Shown here in pieces: positions 36,657 through 45,735 of a DNA stretch of 64,000 bases. The stretch is from Virgibacillus proomii. GTDB lineage: Bacteria; Bacillota; Bacilli; Bacillales; Amphibacillaceae. A model generated the notes under the pieces. That model was given only the letters and a program-made list of their open reading frames with translations, was not told where the DNA came from and made no database searches. The translations under genes and the position numbers were made by a program. The stretch lies in NCBI RefSeq assembly GCF_900162615.1, contig NZ_FUFN01000010.1, forward strand, positions 440,149 through 504,148, given 5' to 3'. Numbering within the stretch: the stretch's first letter is position 1; each line of letters opens with the position of its first letter.

Positions 36657-37481
36657 TTGTTGGGTATTAATGCAAAATTAGAAAAGGATGCGAGGCGCGT
36701 TTTAAAAGAGACGAGTCGAACTTTTTACATTCCGATTACATTATTAAAATCAGTGTTAAAAAACACAGTAGGCTCTGCATATTTATGTATGAGAGCGATT
36801 GACGAAATTGAAGATCATGAACAATTACCTTCCGAAACAAAACAGCATTTACTGAGAGCAACCAGCAAATTACTCAAAGAGCCTTCCTTTGATGAAGCTG
36901 CGTATCAGCAATTAATCAATCCATATATTTCCTTATTTCCAGAAGTAACACGAAGACTTGCAGATTGGTTAAAAATATGCCCAACAGATATTGTTGGCAA
37001 AATTAAACAGTCTACGAGCATTATGGCTGATGGAATGGCAAAATGGACTGAAAAAAATTGGCTTCTTAAAACGAAGGGAGACCTTGACGAGTACACGTAC
37101 TATGTGGCTGGTTTAGTAGGAGTAATGCTATCTGATATATGGAAATGGTACGATAATACAAATACGGATTATGAATTAGCAATTGGCTATGGCAGAGGAC
37201 TACAGGCAGTAAATATGCTAAGAAATGAAGAAGAAGATGCAGAACGTGGCGTACAATTTATCCCAGATGGTTGGACAAGAGATGACATGTTCACATATGC
37301 AAAACAAAATTTAAAGCAGGCCGAGATTTACATAGAAGATATTAAAACTCGAAATATCCTGTTGTTTTGTAAAATACCGTTAGCATTAGCAAAAAAGACA
37401 CTGACGGCTTTAGAAAACGGTGAAGAAAAAATGACTCGAAATGAAGTCGAAGCTACAGTGGATAATATTTTAAAGCAATAG
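36657..37481 (+). CDS. yisP: Squalene/phytoene synthase-family protein, YisP-like
   Basis: A 274-residue all-helical isoprenoid enzyme. Aspartate-rich motif 1 is CMRAIDEIEDHEQ (about residues 44-56); motif 2 is NMLRNEEEDAERG (about 184-196), where the canonical NxxRDxxED has Asn in place of the first Asp. B. subtilis YisP has similar deviations and acts on farnesyl diphosphate as a phosphatase instead of making squalene; it affects biofilm formation. This protein may do the same, by inference. AAGGAGG precedes two tandem TTG codons; the second (36660) has better spacing. Monocistronic. Confidence 0.82.
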   Translation: MLGINAKLEKDARRVLKETSRTFYIPITLLKSVLKNTVGSAYLCMRAIDEIEDHEQLPSETKQHLLRATSKLLKEPSFDEAAYQQLINPYISLFPEVTRRLADWLKICPTDIVGKIKQSTSIMADGMAKWTEKNWLLKTKGDLDEYTYYVAGLVGVMLSDIWKWYDNTNTDYELAIGYGRGLQAVNMLRNEEEDAERGVQFIPDGWTRDDMFTYAKQNLKQAEIYIEDIKTRNILLFCKIPLALAKKTLTALENGEEKMTRNEVEATVDNILKQ

Positions 37482-37562
37482 ATTTGTCAAAGTAATCTAT
37501 TGCTTTTGTTTTTGCTTAGAAAATTATAAAAATTTTTCATTCTGGATAAGAAAAGTAGTTTT

Positions 37563-37871
37563 GTCTAGCTTAAGCGATCGAGTAACCAGCAAACTTCGAT
37601 CTCCTTCCTACGATAAGTCAATTAACATTTCTTGGGGAAAGCATTCCAAGAAATGAAGTTTCACTTTATCCCGCATGTAAGGTGCCGTAATCCTCCCGCT
37701 TCAAGAGCTTGAGTTGATTTAACAAGGTGTAAGTGGGAGAAACGGCACCTAAATGCCCGATTCGTTCAACGAACATTTCTTGGGGAAAGCATTCCAAGAA
37801 ATGAAGTTTCACTTTATCCCGTCAGGAATTCTGCTGTTTGTACGTCGCTAACCGAGCATGTTTAGCTTTTG
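37563..37871 (+). repeat. Dispersed repeat, copy 13 (complete long form with internal duplication)
   Basis: The clearest long form. Left end GTCTAGCTTAAGCGATCGAG, right end CGTCGCTAACCGAGCATG then TTTAGCTTTT; the ends are imperfect inverted repeats. An identical 50-base block (37624-37673 and 37772-37821), holding hairpin CATTTCTTGG/CCAAGAAATG and GAAGTTTCACTTTATCCCG, flanks a core with AGGTGCCGT/ACGGCACCT and AAATGCCCGATTCGTTCAAC. This suggests the short form (copy 16 type) is inserted in, or duplicated with, a shorter host repeat. Confidence 0.85.
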
Positions 37872-37947
37872 GTCAGATGTTGCGACTTTATCCGCTCCTG
37901 CCATTTTTGAACACGGATTACATTATCCGGGTAACTTGATATGATAA

Positions 37948-37976
37948 TTGACAAAGAAATACTAACATCCTATAAT
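37948..37976 (+). promoter_or_regulatory. Perfect consensus sigma-A promoter for the BCCT gene
   Basis: TTGACA, 17-base spacer, TATAAT: no deviation from consensus. Transcription from about 37984 gives a 230-base leader before the GTG start at 38213. A perfect promoter on an osmolyte carrier gene implies control by a repressor or in the leader. The leader has no convincing gene. Confidence 0.85.
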
Positions 37977-38188
37977 CAAAAAATACGTTTAAAAATGGGC
38001 AAGCTGATGGGTTTTTGTCATGGTTATTTCATATTGGTTATGGTATCAGTATAGGTACGACGAAGGCCTGTGCTATGGGAGAGCTTATCTTCATCTAATA
38101 TTTGGGTTATTTAAAGTAGCACGCTATAATCAGATCCATCCAATGGTCTTTAATGGCAAGTAGAAAGATAAAATATTATAGACACTTG

Positions 38189-38215
38189 CTCCTAAAAATT
38201 AGGAGGAAAAACGTG
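38189..38215 (+). promoter_or_regulatory. Hairpin that hides the BCCT ribosome binding site
   Basis: CTCCTAA-AAA-TTAGGAG is a perfect 7-bp hairpin at 38189-38205. Its 3' arm is the Shine-Dalgarno sequence (TTAGGAGG) of the GTG start at 38213. Translation would need the hairpin to open. Confidence 0.7.
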
Positions 38216-39793
38216 GACTTAAAAAAAGGCACGAAGTTGGATTGGCCAGTATTTATTGTTAGTGGAGGCATACTGATTCTATTTATTATACTGTCTCTCT
38301 GGAATAAAGCGGCAGTAGGAAATGCAGTAAATACGTTATTTACGTATTCAGCTGATCTCTTCGGTGCATATTGGCAACTTTTATTGCTAGGTAATTTTTT
38401 TATTGGTTTAGTGTTAGCTTTTTCAAAGTATGGAAAGGTAAAATTGGGCAATCAGGACCAGCCAAAATATAGTTACTTTAAATGGGTGGCTATGATTTTA
38501 GTAACACTTTTGGCAAGTGGAGGTGTATTTTGGGCTGCTTCAGAGCCGATGTATCATTATATGTCAAATCCACCGTTATTTGGTGGAGGTGAATTTCAAA
38601 ACATACATGCTGCTTTTGCACAATCCTTTATGCATTGGGGATTTTTAGCATGGGCGATCTTGGGAACGCTGGCTGTCATTGTTATGATGTATGTTCATTA
38701 CAACAAAGGATTACCTCTAAAACCTCGCGGACTTCTTTATCCATTATTCGGAGAAAAAATTTATTATAAAAGTGTAATTGGTACAACTGCTGATGTTTTC
38801 TCCATCTTTGCTACCGTGGCAGGTACGCTCGGCCCTTTAGGGTTTCTGGGGCTGCAAATAGCGTATGGAATGAGCCATTTATTTGGTACACCAGATACTA
38901 TAACTATCAGTATTGTAGTAATAGTCGGCCTCGTACTTGTTGCAGCAATTTCTGCAGCTACGGGGGTAGATAGAGGAATTGTAACTTTAAGTCGCTATAA
39001 TGTAATCTTTGCGATATTTTTAGCTGTAATTATTTTGATCATTGGTCCGACGGCATTTATTATGGATGCATTCGTTGGAGGAACTGGGATTCATTTGCAA
39101 AATTTCTTTACGATGGCGATGTTTCGTGGAGATGAAAGCTGGCTTGCATCGTGGACCATATTTTTCTGGGGTTGGTTCCTCGGCTATGCACCAATGCTTA
39201 TCATTTTTATTAGCCGAATATCTCGTGGAAGAACGATTCGTGAATTAATTGTTGCTGTTTCCATCGTAGCACCCATTGTAAATAATTTTTGGTTTTCCAT
39301 CGTTGGAGGAACGGGAGTTTTCTTTGAAAGCAAAAACCCTGGATCGATCTCTTCTTCACTTAATGAAGGGGGCATGCCTGCTGCTGTCATGGCAATTACA
39401 GATCAATTACCATTAAGTATATTTTTTGGAATTGGATTTTTAATTGTCTCCATTATATTTGTAGCTACGACAGCAGATACGATGTCGTACACGGTTGCAG
39501 CAACGATTACAGGAAATGATCATCCGAAGCGTTGGTTACGTGTATTTTGGGCTTTCATTTTTGGTGGAACTTCGATCGCAATTTTAACAATTGGGGAAGA
39601 TAGTATTACTACGATTCAAAACTCCATTGTTATTACCGCAGTCCCTGTCTCCATTTTGCTGTTGCCAACATTATGGTGTGCACCTCAAATTGCTAGAGTA
39701 ATGGCTGTAAAGCAAGGTTTAGTCTGGCAAGGAGAAAGAAGAAGAAAGCCAAAAACGACTAAGTTAGGTCAAGAACGTTTAAATCTAAAATAA
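38213..39793 (+). CDS. BCCT-family compatible-solute transporter (OpuD/LcoP-like)
   Basis: A 526-residue membrane transporter with twelve helices, importing a betaine, choline or carnitine-like solute with sodium or protons. The family core is visible: WAASEPMYHYMSNPP in helix 4, and the conserved WTIFFWGWFLGYAP (helix 8) followed by the loop ISRISRGRTIRE. Glycine-rich GTGVFF and ATTADTMSYTVAA follow. The tail is basic (RRRKPKTTKLGQERL). The start is GTG at 38213 behind AGGAGG, seven bases away; a 20-codon upstream extension lacks a site. Osmotic stress import fits a halotolerant host with EctC. Substrate not fixed. Confidence 0.88.
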   Translation: MDLKKGTKLDWPVFIVSGGILILFIILSLWNKAAVGNAVNTLFTYSADLFGAYWQLLLLGNFFIGLVLAFSKYGKVKLGNQDQPKYSYFKWVAMILVTLLASGGVFWAASEPMYHYMSNPPLFGGGEFQNIHAAFAQSFMHWGFLAWAILGTLAVIVMMYVHYNKGLPLKPRGLLYPLFGEKIYYKSVIGTTADVFSIFATVAGTLGPLGFLGLQIAYGMSHLFGTPDTITISIVVIVGLVLVAAISAATGVDRGIVTLSRYNVIFAIFLAVIILIIGPTAFIMDAFVGGTGIHLQNFFTMAMFRGDESWLASWTIFFWGWFLGYAPMLIIFISRISRGRTIRELIVAVSIVAPIVNNFWFSIVGGTGVFFESKNPGSISSSLNEGGMPAAVMAITDQLPLSIFFGIGFLIVSIIFVATTADTMSYTVAATITGNDHPKRWLRVFWAFIFGGTSIAILTIGEDSITTIQNSIVITAVPVSILLLPTLWCAPQIARVMAVKQGLVWQGERRRKPKTTKLGQERLNLK

Positions 39794-39860
39794 GGTAAAA
39801 CTTATTTATTAGGAGACGTGTTAGCTAGATCTTTAACTTAATAATGTATGATATTACAAA

Positions 39861-39897
39861 GATGAGTTCATTAACAAAATGAGCTCATCTTTTTTTG
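39861..39897 (+). terminator. Terminator after the BCCT gene
   Basis: GATGAGTTCATT/AATGAGCTCATC pair at all 12 positions (one G-U) and are followed by seven Ts. Confidence 0.85.
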
Positions 39898-40071
39898 ATT
39901 GGAAAGATTTGTTTGTACATTGTGAATATCCTTTTTCATTGTGCTCGCTTTTATTTATCTTGTAGGGGACGTTGACTTTATAAATATAAATCCTTTTCTA
40001 TCAATCTTCATTAAAGAAAAAACTACTTAATAAATCTTATTATCTTGAATTAAATCTAAAAAATTAGTAAA

Positions 40072-40106
40072 CTGAAAATAAGGTCATCAGATGACCTTAT
40101 TTTCAG
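40072..40106 (+). promoter_or_regulatory. 35-bp perfect inverted repeat upstream of lutP
   Basis: CTGAAAATAAGGTCAT, a CAG loop, and the exact complement: a 16-bp stem ending 46 bases before the lutP start. With no T run directly after, it may be an operator or a weak attenuator instead of a terminator. No match to the published LutR site can be claimed. Confidence 0.6.
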
Positions 40107-40152
40107 GGGAGATGGGTGAAAACGCTTTATTTCATAGAGAAAGAGGGGTTCC

Positions 40153-41730
40153 ATGTATCTATTAGTTGCAATGAGTGCAATTATTGCACCATTTATTTTT
40201 CTTGTCGTTTTACGTTATCCCGCGACAAAAGGGATGACATGGAGTGCTTTAATTGTTATTGGGCTTGCGCTCACGGTGTGGGGAATGGAAGGAAAGCTCA
40301 TTGTTTCCTCAGTCTTTCAGGGGATACATAAAACGTTAACGATTCTGTGGATTTTATTCGGAGCGCTTGTCTTATTAAACACATTGCGAAAGACAGGCGC
40401 AGTAGACAGAATTAATCAAGGATTTCAGAATATCTCAACAGATATGCGAGTACAAGTAATTATTGTCGCTTTCTTATTTGGCTCTTTAATTGAAGGGGCG
40501 GCGGGTTTTGGTACACCTGCAATGGTAACGGGTCCTTTAATGATTGCGCTTGGATTTCAGCCTTTAGCTGCTGCAACACTAGCATTAATTGCTGATAGTA
40601 CAGCAGTTGCATTTGGTGCTGTAGGTACACCTGTAGCAGTAGGTTTAAGTAATATTTCAGTTACCGATTTGAATTTTTTTAAAGAAATTGGTGTGACGAT
40701 CACCATGTTAGACTTATTTGCAGGTACCTTTATTCCTTTTATTTTGATTGTGATTATGACCGTGTTTTTTGGGAAAGGAAAAGGACTAAAAGATGCTTGG
40801 CCAATGTTGCCGTGGGCGCTTCTCATTGGAATTGTATATACTTCTTCTGCGCTGTTGTATGCTGTTATATTCGGTCAGGAATTTATTGCCATCTTGGCAT
40901 CGTTGACTGCATTAGTAGTTGCAACATTTACTGCAAGACAGGGTTGGCTATTACCAAAGACGTCATGGCAAGAGGCATTAAAAGAAGGATTTCAATCGAA
41001 TTCAAATCAGTCTGATATGGGAATAGTTTCGGCATGGATGCCCTATATAATTGTTGTCGCTTTGCTGTTAATGACACGAATTATCCCATCTTTAGCTGAT
41101 TTTACAAAAACTGCGATTGACCTTTCATGGACGAACATTTTAGGAGCGGATGGAGTTACATCCAATTGGGAGTTTCTCTATTCTCCTGGAACAATATTAG
41201 CTCTAGCAGCAATTATATCTGTGTTTCTGCATCGCAAATCCATTACTGTCTTTCGTGATGCAGCAAAGCAATCATTAACAACAATGAAAACGACATCTAT
41301 CTCGCTAATTTCTACATTAGCTATGGTTCATGTTTTTACAAATTCTGGTGTAAATGTGAATGAATTGGTAAGCATGCCGCAATTTATTGCGGAATCATTT
41401 GCCAGTTCACTTGGTTCCATTTGGTTTTTAGTCGCTCCTTTTGTTGGGCAATTAGGCGCGTTTATTACCGGAAGCGCGACTGTGTCAACCTTAACCTTTG
41501 CACCAATTCAATATAATGTTGCCATGCAGGTTGGTTTAGACGTAAAAACGGTACTTGCTTCACAAATTGTCGGTGCAGGAGCCGGAAATATGATTTGTGT
41601 TCATAATGTGGTTGCTGCCAGTGCAGTTGTTGGTTTATCCGGTAAAGAAGGAGATATTATTAGAAAAACATTACCACCTGCTATTCTTTATGGTTTATTA
41701 ATTGGATTAGCTAGTTTTCTATTATTTTAA
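40153..41730 (+). CDS. lutP: L-lactate permease
   Basis: A 525-residue LctP-family permease with about 13 helices that brings lactate in with protons. The family signature FLFGSLIEGAAGFGTPAM is at about residues 109-126; AVAFGAVGTPVAVGLSN and the late FVGQLGAFITGSATVSTLTF and GAGAGNMICVHNVVAA follow. Its gene precedes lutR and lutABC, so uptake and oxidation are encoded together, an arrangement close to B. subtilis lutP/lutR. GAGGGG precedes the ATG. Confidence 0.93.
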   Translation: MYLLVAMSAIIAPFIFLVVLRYPATKGMTWSALIVIGLALTVWGMEGKLIVSSVFQGIHKTLTILWILFGALVLLNTLRKTGAVDRINQGFQNISTDMRVQVIIVAFLFGSLIEGAAGFGTPAMVTGPLMIALGFQPLAAATLALIADSTAVAFGAVGTPVAVGLSNISVTDLNFFKEIGVTITMLDLFAGTFIPFILIVIMTVFFGKGKGLKDAWPMLPWALLIGIVYTSSALLYAVIFGQEFIAILASLTALVVATFTARQGWLLPKTSWQEALKEGFQSNSNQSDMGIVSAWMPYIIVVALLLMTRIIPSLADFTKTAIDLSWTNILGADGVTSNWEFLYSPGTILALAAIISVFLHRKSITVFRDAAKQSLTTMKTTSISLISTLAMVHVFTNSGVNVNELVSMPQFIAESFASSLGSIWFLVAPFVGQLGAFITGSATVSTLTFAPIQYNVAMQVGLDVKTVLASQIVGAGAGNMICVHNVVAASAVVGLSGKEGDIIRKTLPPAILYGLLIGLASFLLF

Positions 41731-41913
41731 GCTGTATAGCAAGTTAGCATTAAGGTATTCACCCGCTCCTATATATTTCAACATGAAATAAAGGCATAAA
41801 ACGAGAATAAGAATAGATAAGAAGGATATTCACCCGTTCGCTGTTCCATCCTTCAACTTTCCAAATGCAATCCTATCAAGTAAAATGGTTTCAAATGGTG
41901 AGGGGTGGAAAGT

Positions 41914-42627
41914 ATGGAATACAAACGGATAAAACCAAAAAAAATCTATGAACAAGTGGCAGATTCGCTAATAGAAATGATAAAAGCCGGGCAGTTAAGG
42001 CCAGGAGATAAATTGGATTCGGTTGAACAATTAGCACAAAATTTTGATGTAGGCAGATCGGCTGTACGAGAGGCACTTAGTGGGTTACGTTCAATGGGAT
42101 TAGTAGAAATGCGTCAAGGGGAAGGGACTTATATTAAAGAGTTTGATCCAAAGAGATTTACGCTTCCAGTAAGTACGGCATTTCTAATGAAACAAAACGA
42201 CGTTAAAGAGCTTTATCAGGTTCGGAAAATATTAGAGGTTGGGACTGCAGGACTGGCAGCAAAGCATTATCAGGAGAATGATTTATTGGAGATGGAAAGA
42301 GCATTAGTAGTAATGGAGCATGCAAAAGGAAATGAGAAACTTGCAGAACGTGCAGATACAGAATTTCATTTAGCGATTGCCCAAGCTACACATATTGACC
42401 TGTTAATTAATTTAATGGGAAGTGTAGCAGAGCTTATGTCTGAGACCATTCGGGAAGCAAGGCAGATTCTATTGTATACCGAGTTTCGGGCAGATCTTCT
42501 ACTGGAAGAGCATAAGCGTATTTTTGCAGCAATCAAAAGCAGACAGTCGGATAAAGCAAGGGCTGCTATGTACGACCATTTAGAAAAAGTAGAAAAACTG
42601 GTGTTTAAAAACTTAACATCACATTAA
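41914..42627 (+). CDS. lutR: FadR-type GntR regulator of lactate use
   Basis: A 237-residue regulator: winged helix DSVEQLAQNFDVGRSAVREA with the wing MRQGEGTYI (residues about 33-75), then an all-helical FCD effector domain with metal/ligand residues in DTEFHLAIAQAT and LEEHKRIFAAI. It matches LutR of B. subtilis, which represses lutABC and lutP until lactate is present. Located between lutP and lutABC, same strand. ATG 41914 is chosen because AGGGGTGG lies just upstream; the alternative GTG at 41905 overlaps the site. Confidence 0.88.
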   Translation: MEYKRIKPKKIYEQVADSLIEMIKAGQLRPGDKLDSVEQLAQNFDVGRSAVREALSGLRSMGLVEMRQGEGTYIKEFDPKRFTLPVSTAFLMKQNDVKELYQVRKILEVGTAGLAAKHYQENDLLEMERALVVMEHAKGNEKLAERADTEFHLAIAQATHIDLLINLMGSVAELMSETIREARQILLYTEFRADLLLEEHKRIFAAIKSRQSDKARAAMYDHLEKVEKLVFKNLTSH

Positions 42628-42799
42628 TTTTGGACGTTATTAGTAGTCAGGGAAATACAGTATCATTCTTTTATTCTTGAAAGCTTGTAAGTACTATAAC
42701 TACAGTCGTCCTGCTTGTTTAAAAGTGTCCCCTTTTCTGAACCTTTTTTAACTTCCATTTTGCACATACACTATAAAGCATAATTTTGGGGTGAAGTTG

Positions 42800-43537
42800 A
42801 TGAAAGTTTCATTATTTATTACATGTGTGAGCGATATGATTTTTGCAAATGTAGGGAAAAACACGGTAGAAATACTTGAACGTTTGGGATGTGAAGTTGA
42901 TTTTCCGACAGCGCAAACTTGTTGCGGACAGCCAGCGTATAACAGTGGTTATTTACAGGAAGCAAAACAAGCGATGAAACAAATAATGATGGCGTTCCAG
43001 GATTCTGAATATGTCGTAGGTCCATCGGGTTCTTGTGTAGGTATGTTAAAAGAGTACCCAGCCATTTTTAAAGGTGACCCTGAATGGGAACAAATGGCAG
43101 TTGAATTAGCAAATAAAAGCTATGAAATTACCCAATTTTTAGTTGAGGTTCTGGGTGTAATCGATGTTGGCTCGACGTTTAAAGGAAGAGTAACCTATCA
43201 TCCGTCTTGCCATATGACTAGAATTCTTGGAGTAAAGGATGCACCGCAAATATTACTGAAGAATGTTAAAGGTGTCGAGTTAATTGAACTGCCTGTTAAG
43301 GAAGACTGCTGTGGTTTTGGGGGGACGTTTTCCGTCAAAAACTCGGAAATTTCTCAGGAAATGGTCAAAGAAAAATCACGTCATGTGTTAGAAACAAATG
43401 CAGACTACTTAGTTGGTGCAGATATGGGCTGTTTAATGAATATTGGCGGCAGAATGCGCAGAGAAGGAAAAAATGTAAAAGTTATTCACATCACCGAGAT
43501 TTTAAATACACATGAACAAAGTGGGGATAAAGCATGA
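42800..43537 (+). CDS. lutA: Lactate utilisation protein A (CCG-domain iron-sulfur subunit)
   Basis: A 245-residue protein with two CCG domains: TCCGQPAYNSGY at about residue 37 and DCCGFGGTFSVKNSEIS at about 170, each providing ligands for an unusual iron-sulfur cluster as in glycolate oxidase GlpC/GlcF subunits. With LutB and LutC it oxidises L-lactate to pyruvate. ATG 42800 is preceded by GGGGTG. Its TGA overlaps the lutB ATG (ATGA). Confidence 0.94.
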   Translation: MKVSLFITCVSDMIFANVGKNTVEILERLGCEVDFPTAQTCCGQPAYNSGYLQEAKQAMKQIMMAFQDSEYVVGPSGSCVGMLKEYPAIFKGDPEWEQMAVELANKSYEITQFLVEVLGVIDVGSTFKGRVTYHPSCHMTRILGVKDAPQILLKNVKGVELIELPVKEDCCGFGGTFSVKNSEISQEMVKEKSRHVLETNADYLVGADMGCLMNIGGRMRREGKNVKVIHITEILNTHEQSGDKA

Positions 43538-44958
43538 GTATAAAGCTTGGAGATATTTCGTATAAAGAGCGAATTGATCAGGGGATTAACAATGATTTTA
43601 TGAGGCAAGCTGTTTCTTCAGCACAAGGGCGATTTCGAAAGGGACGGCTTACGCAAGCAGAGGAACTTGGAAATTGGGAAGACTGGCGCCAATTAGGCTC
43701 TGAAATACGAGCACACACATTGGAAAACCTTGATTATTACTTACAGCAGCTTAGCGAACAAGTATCTGCACGAGGAGGAAACGTATTTTTCGCTGCTACT
43801 GCTGAAGAAGCGAATGAATATATTGCATCTGTTATTAAAAAGAAACAGGCAAAAAAAGTTGTCAAATCAAAATCAATGGTGACGGAAGAAATTGGTTTAA
43901 ATCAACAATTAGAAGAAATTGGGGCAGAAGTCGTAGAATCAGACTTAGGAGAGTGGATTCTACAGTTGGATGAAGACCCGCCATCACATATCGTCACTCC
44001 GGCATTGCATAAAAATAAGGAACAAATTCGTGAGACGTTTGCTGCAAAACGCGGCTATGATAAGTCGAGCTCGCCAGAAGAATTAGCTGCTTTTGCCCGC
44101 AAGCAGCTGCGGAGGGATTTTCTAGCTGCTGATGTTGGAATTACTGGCTGTAATTTTGCAGTAGCAGAATCTGGAGCCATCACATTAGTAACGAATGAAG
44201 GAAATGCCCGGATGGTTACTACGCTTCCAGATACACAAATTACAGTTATGGGTATGGAGCGAATTGTACCGACATGGGAGGAAATGGAAGTCCTAGTAAG
44301 CTTGCTGACACGTGCAGCTGTCGGTCAAAAACTAACAAGCTATGTTACTGCATATACAGGTACTAGATTAGAAGGAGAGATTGATGGGCCAGAAGAATAT
44401 CATCTAGTCATCGTGGATAACGGTCGTTCCAAAATTTTAGGAACTGAATTTCAGTCTGCTCTTCATTGCATCCGCTGTGCAGCATGTATCAATGTATGTC
44501 CAGTTTATCGTCATGTGGGTGGGCATGCTTATAACTCGATTTATCCTGGGCCGATTGGTGCGGTTTTGACTCCATTGTTAGATGGCTATGAAGATCATAA
44601 GGAATTGCCATATGCTTCATCGCTTTGTGCAGCTTGTACAGAGGCATGTCCTGTGAAAATTCCGCTCCATGAACAACTGATTCGTCATCGGCAAATCATT
44701 GTAGAAAGGGAAAAAAAATCCCCTGTGACAGAAAAACTAATGATGAAAGGATTTGCTAAATGGGCCTCTAGTCCAGCAGCATATAAGTTAAGTACGAAGG
44801 TAGCGCGTTCGGCATTGAAGCCTTGGACAAAAGATGAATTTATTGATAATGGACCAGGTCCTTTAAAAGGTTGGACAGATGTGAGGGATTTTCCTGCTCC
44901 AGCAAAACAATCCTTTCGTGCTTGGTGGTCAAAACGGGATAAGGAAGGTGATCAGTAA
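43534..44958 (+). CDS. lutB: Lactate utilisation protein B (iron-sulfur)
   Basis: A 474-residue protein: an N-terminal LUD domain (VFFAATAEEANEYI, GITGCNFAVAESGAITLVTN) and two [4Fe-4S] motifs, CIRCAACINVCPVYRHVGGH at about residues 311-330 and CAACTEACPVKIPL at about 361. It transfers electrons from lactate within the LutABC complex. Overlaps lutA by four bases and lutC by one (TAATG), so the three are one translation-coupled operon. Confidence 0.95.
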   Translation: MSIKLGDISYKERIDQGINNDFMRQAVSSAQGRFRKGRLTQAEELGNWEDWRQLGSEIRAHTLENLDYYLQQLSEQVSARGGNVFFAATAEEANEYIASVIKKKQAKKVVKSKSMVTEEIGLNQQLEEIGAEVVESDLGEWILQLDEDPPSHIVTPALHKNKEQIRETFAAKRGYDKSSSPEELAAFARKQLRRDFLAADVGITGCNFAVAESGAITLVTNEGNARMVTTLPDTQITVMGMERIVPTWEEMEVLVSLLTRAAVGQKLTSYVTAYTGTRLEGEIDGPEEYHLVIVDNGRSKILGTEFQSALHCIRCAACINVCPVYRHVGGHAYNSIYPGPIGAVLTPLLDGYEDHKELPYASSLCAACTEACPVKIPLHEQLIRHRQIIVEREKKSPVTEKLMMKGFAKWASSPAAYKLSTKVARSALKPWTKDEFIDNGPGPLKGWTDVRDFPAPAKQSFRAWWSKRDKEGDQ

Positions 44959-45659
44959 TGGCAATTCATAATCGTGATAATTTTTTAAGTAATATTGCGG
45001 CACATTTGGGCCGGCCGCGGCGAATGTCCGGAGTTGAACGTCCAAACTGGAGTGTTCGTCCACAGGATGATGTCTATCGTAATTATTCGCAGGATGAGCT
45101 GATTCAGGTATTAAAGAAGCAATGCAAGCTGATTCATACGGATTTTATCCATGTTAACCAAGCGCAGTTATCTAACGTATTGGAAGAAACTATTTACAGA
45201 TATGATGGGAAAACAGTTATCGCTGCAAGTGATAAACGTAATAAAGTCTATGGTTTAGATAAAGTATACCAAACTTTAAATCAACATATAGATGTGCATG
45301 TTTGGGATTATAAGTTGAAAGATGAGAATCAAAAAATTGCTGAACGAGCAGATATAGGTATTTCGTTTAGTGATATAACATTAGCAGAATCTGCTACAGT
45401 TACATTACTTAACGATAAACATAGAGGTCGTTCTATTAGTTTATTGCCTAAAAGTTTTATTGCGATTATTCCTAAAGATACCATCGTTCCACGAATGACA
45501 CAAGCTGCTAAGCAGTTACATGAAACTACTGAAAGTGGAAAGCTTGTACCGTCTTGTGTAAGCTTTGTATCAGGTCCAAGTAATAGTGCGGATATTGAGA
45601 TGAATTTAATTGTAGGCGTGCATGGACCGGTGCAAGCTACATATATCGTTGTCGAGTAA
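44958..45659 (+). CDS. lutC: Lactate utilisation protein C
   Basis: A 233-residue LUD-domain protein: NRDNFLSNIAAHLGRPRR at the start, DIGISFSDITLAESATVTLL in the centre and FVSGPSNSADIEMNLIVGVH plus GPVQATYIVVE at the end, all typical of LutC (YvbY). It completes the lutABC lactate oxidation operon. Followed by a strong terminator. Confidence 0.94.
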   Translation: MAIHNRDNFLSNIAAHLGRPRRMSGVERPNWSVRPQDDVYRNYSQDELIQVLKKQCKLIHTDFIHVNQAQLSNVLEETIYRYDGKTVIAASDKRNKVYGLDKVYQTLNQHIDVHVWDYKLKDENQKIAERADIGISFSDITLAESATVTLLNDKHRGRSISLLPKSFIAIIPKDTIVPRMTQAAKQLHETTESGKLVPSCVSFVSGPSNSADIEMNLIVGVHGPVQATYIVVE

Positions 45660-45678
45660 GAATAGCTTATTAATATGT

Positions 45679-45717
45679 AAAACAGGGGACTTTCATTATA
45701 GCCCCTGTTTTTTATTT
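45679..45717. terminator. Bidirectional terminator after lutC
   Basis: AAAACAGGGG/CCCCTGTTTT, 10-bp stem with 13-base loop and T tracts on both sides, between convergent genes. Confidence 0.88.
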
Positions 45718-45735
45718 TCGGTAGCTCTTGTTTAA

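Noticed and set aside
38019..38162. 47-codon frame (MVISYWLWYQYRYDEGL...) in the BCCT leader
   Set aside because: No ribosome binding site and no conserved pattern; kept only as leader sequence.
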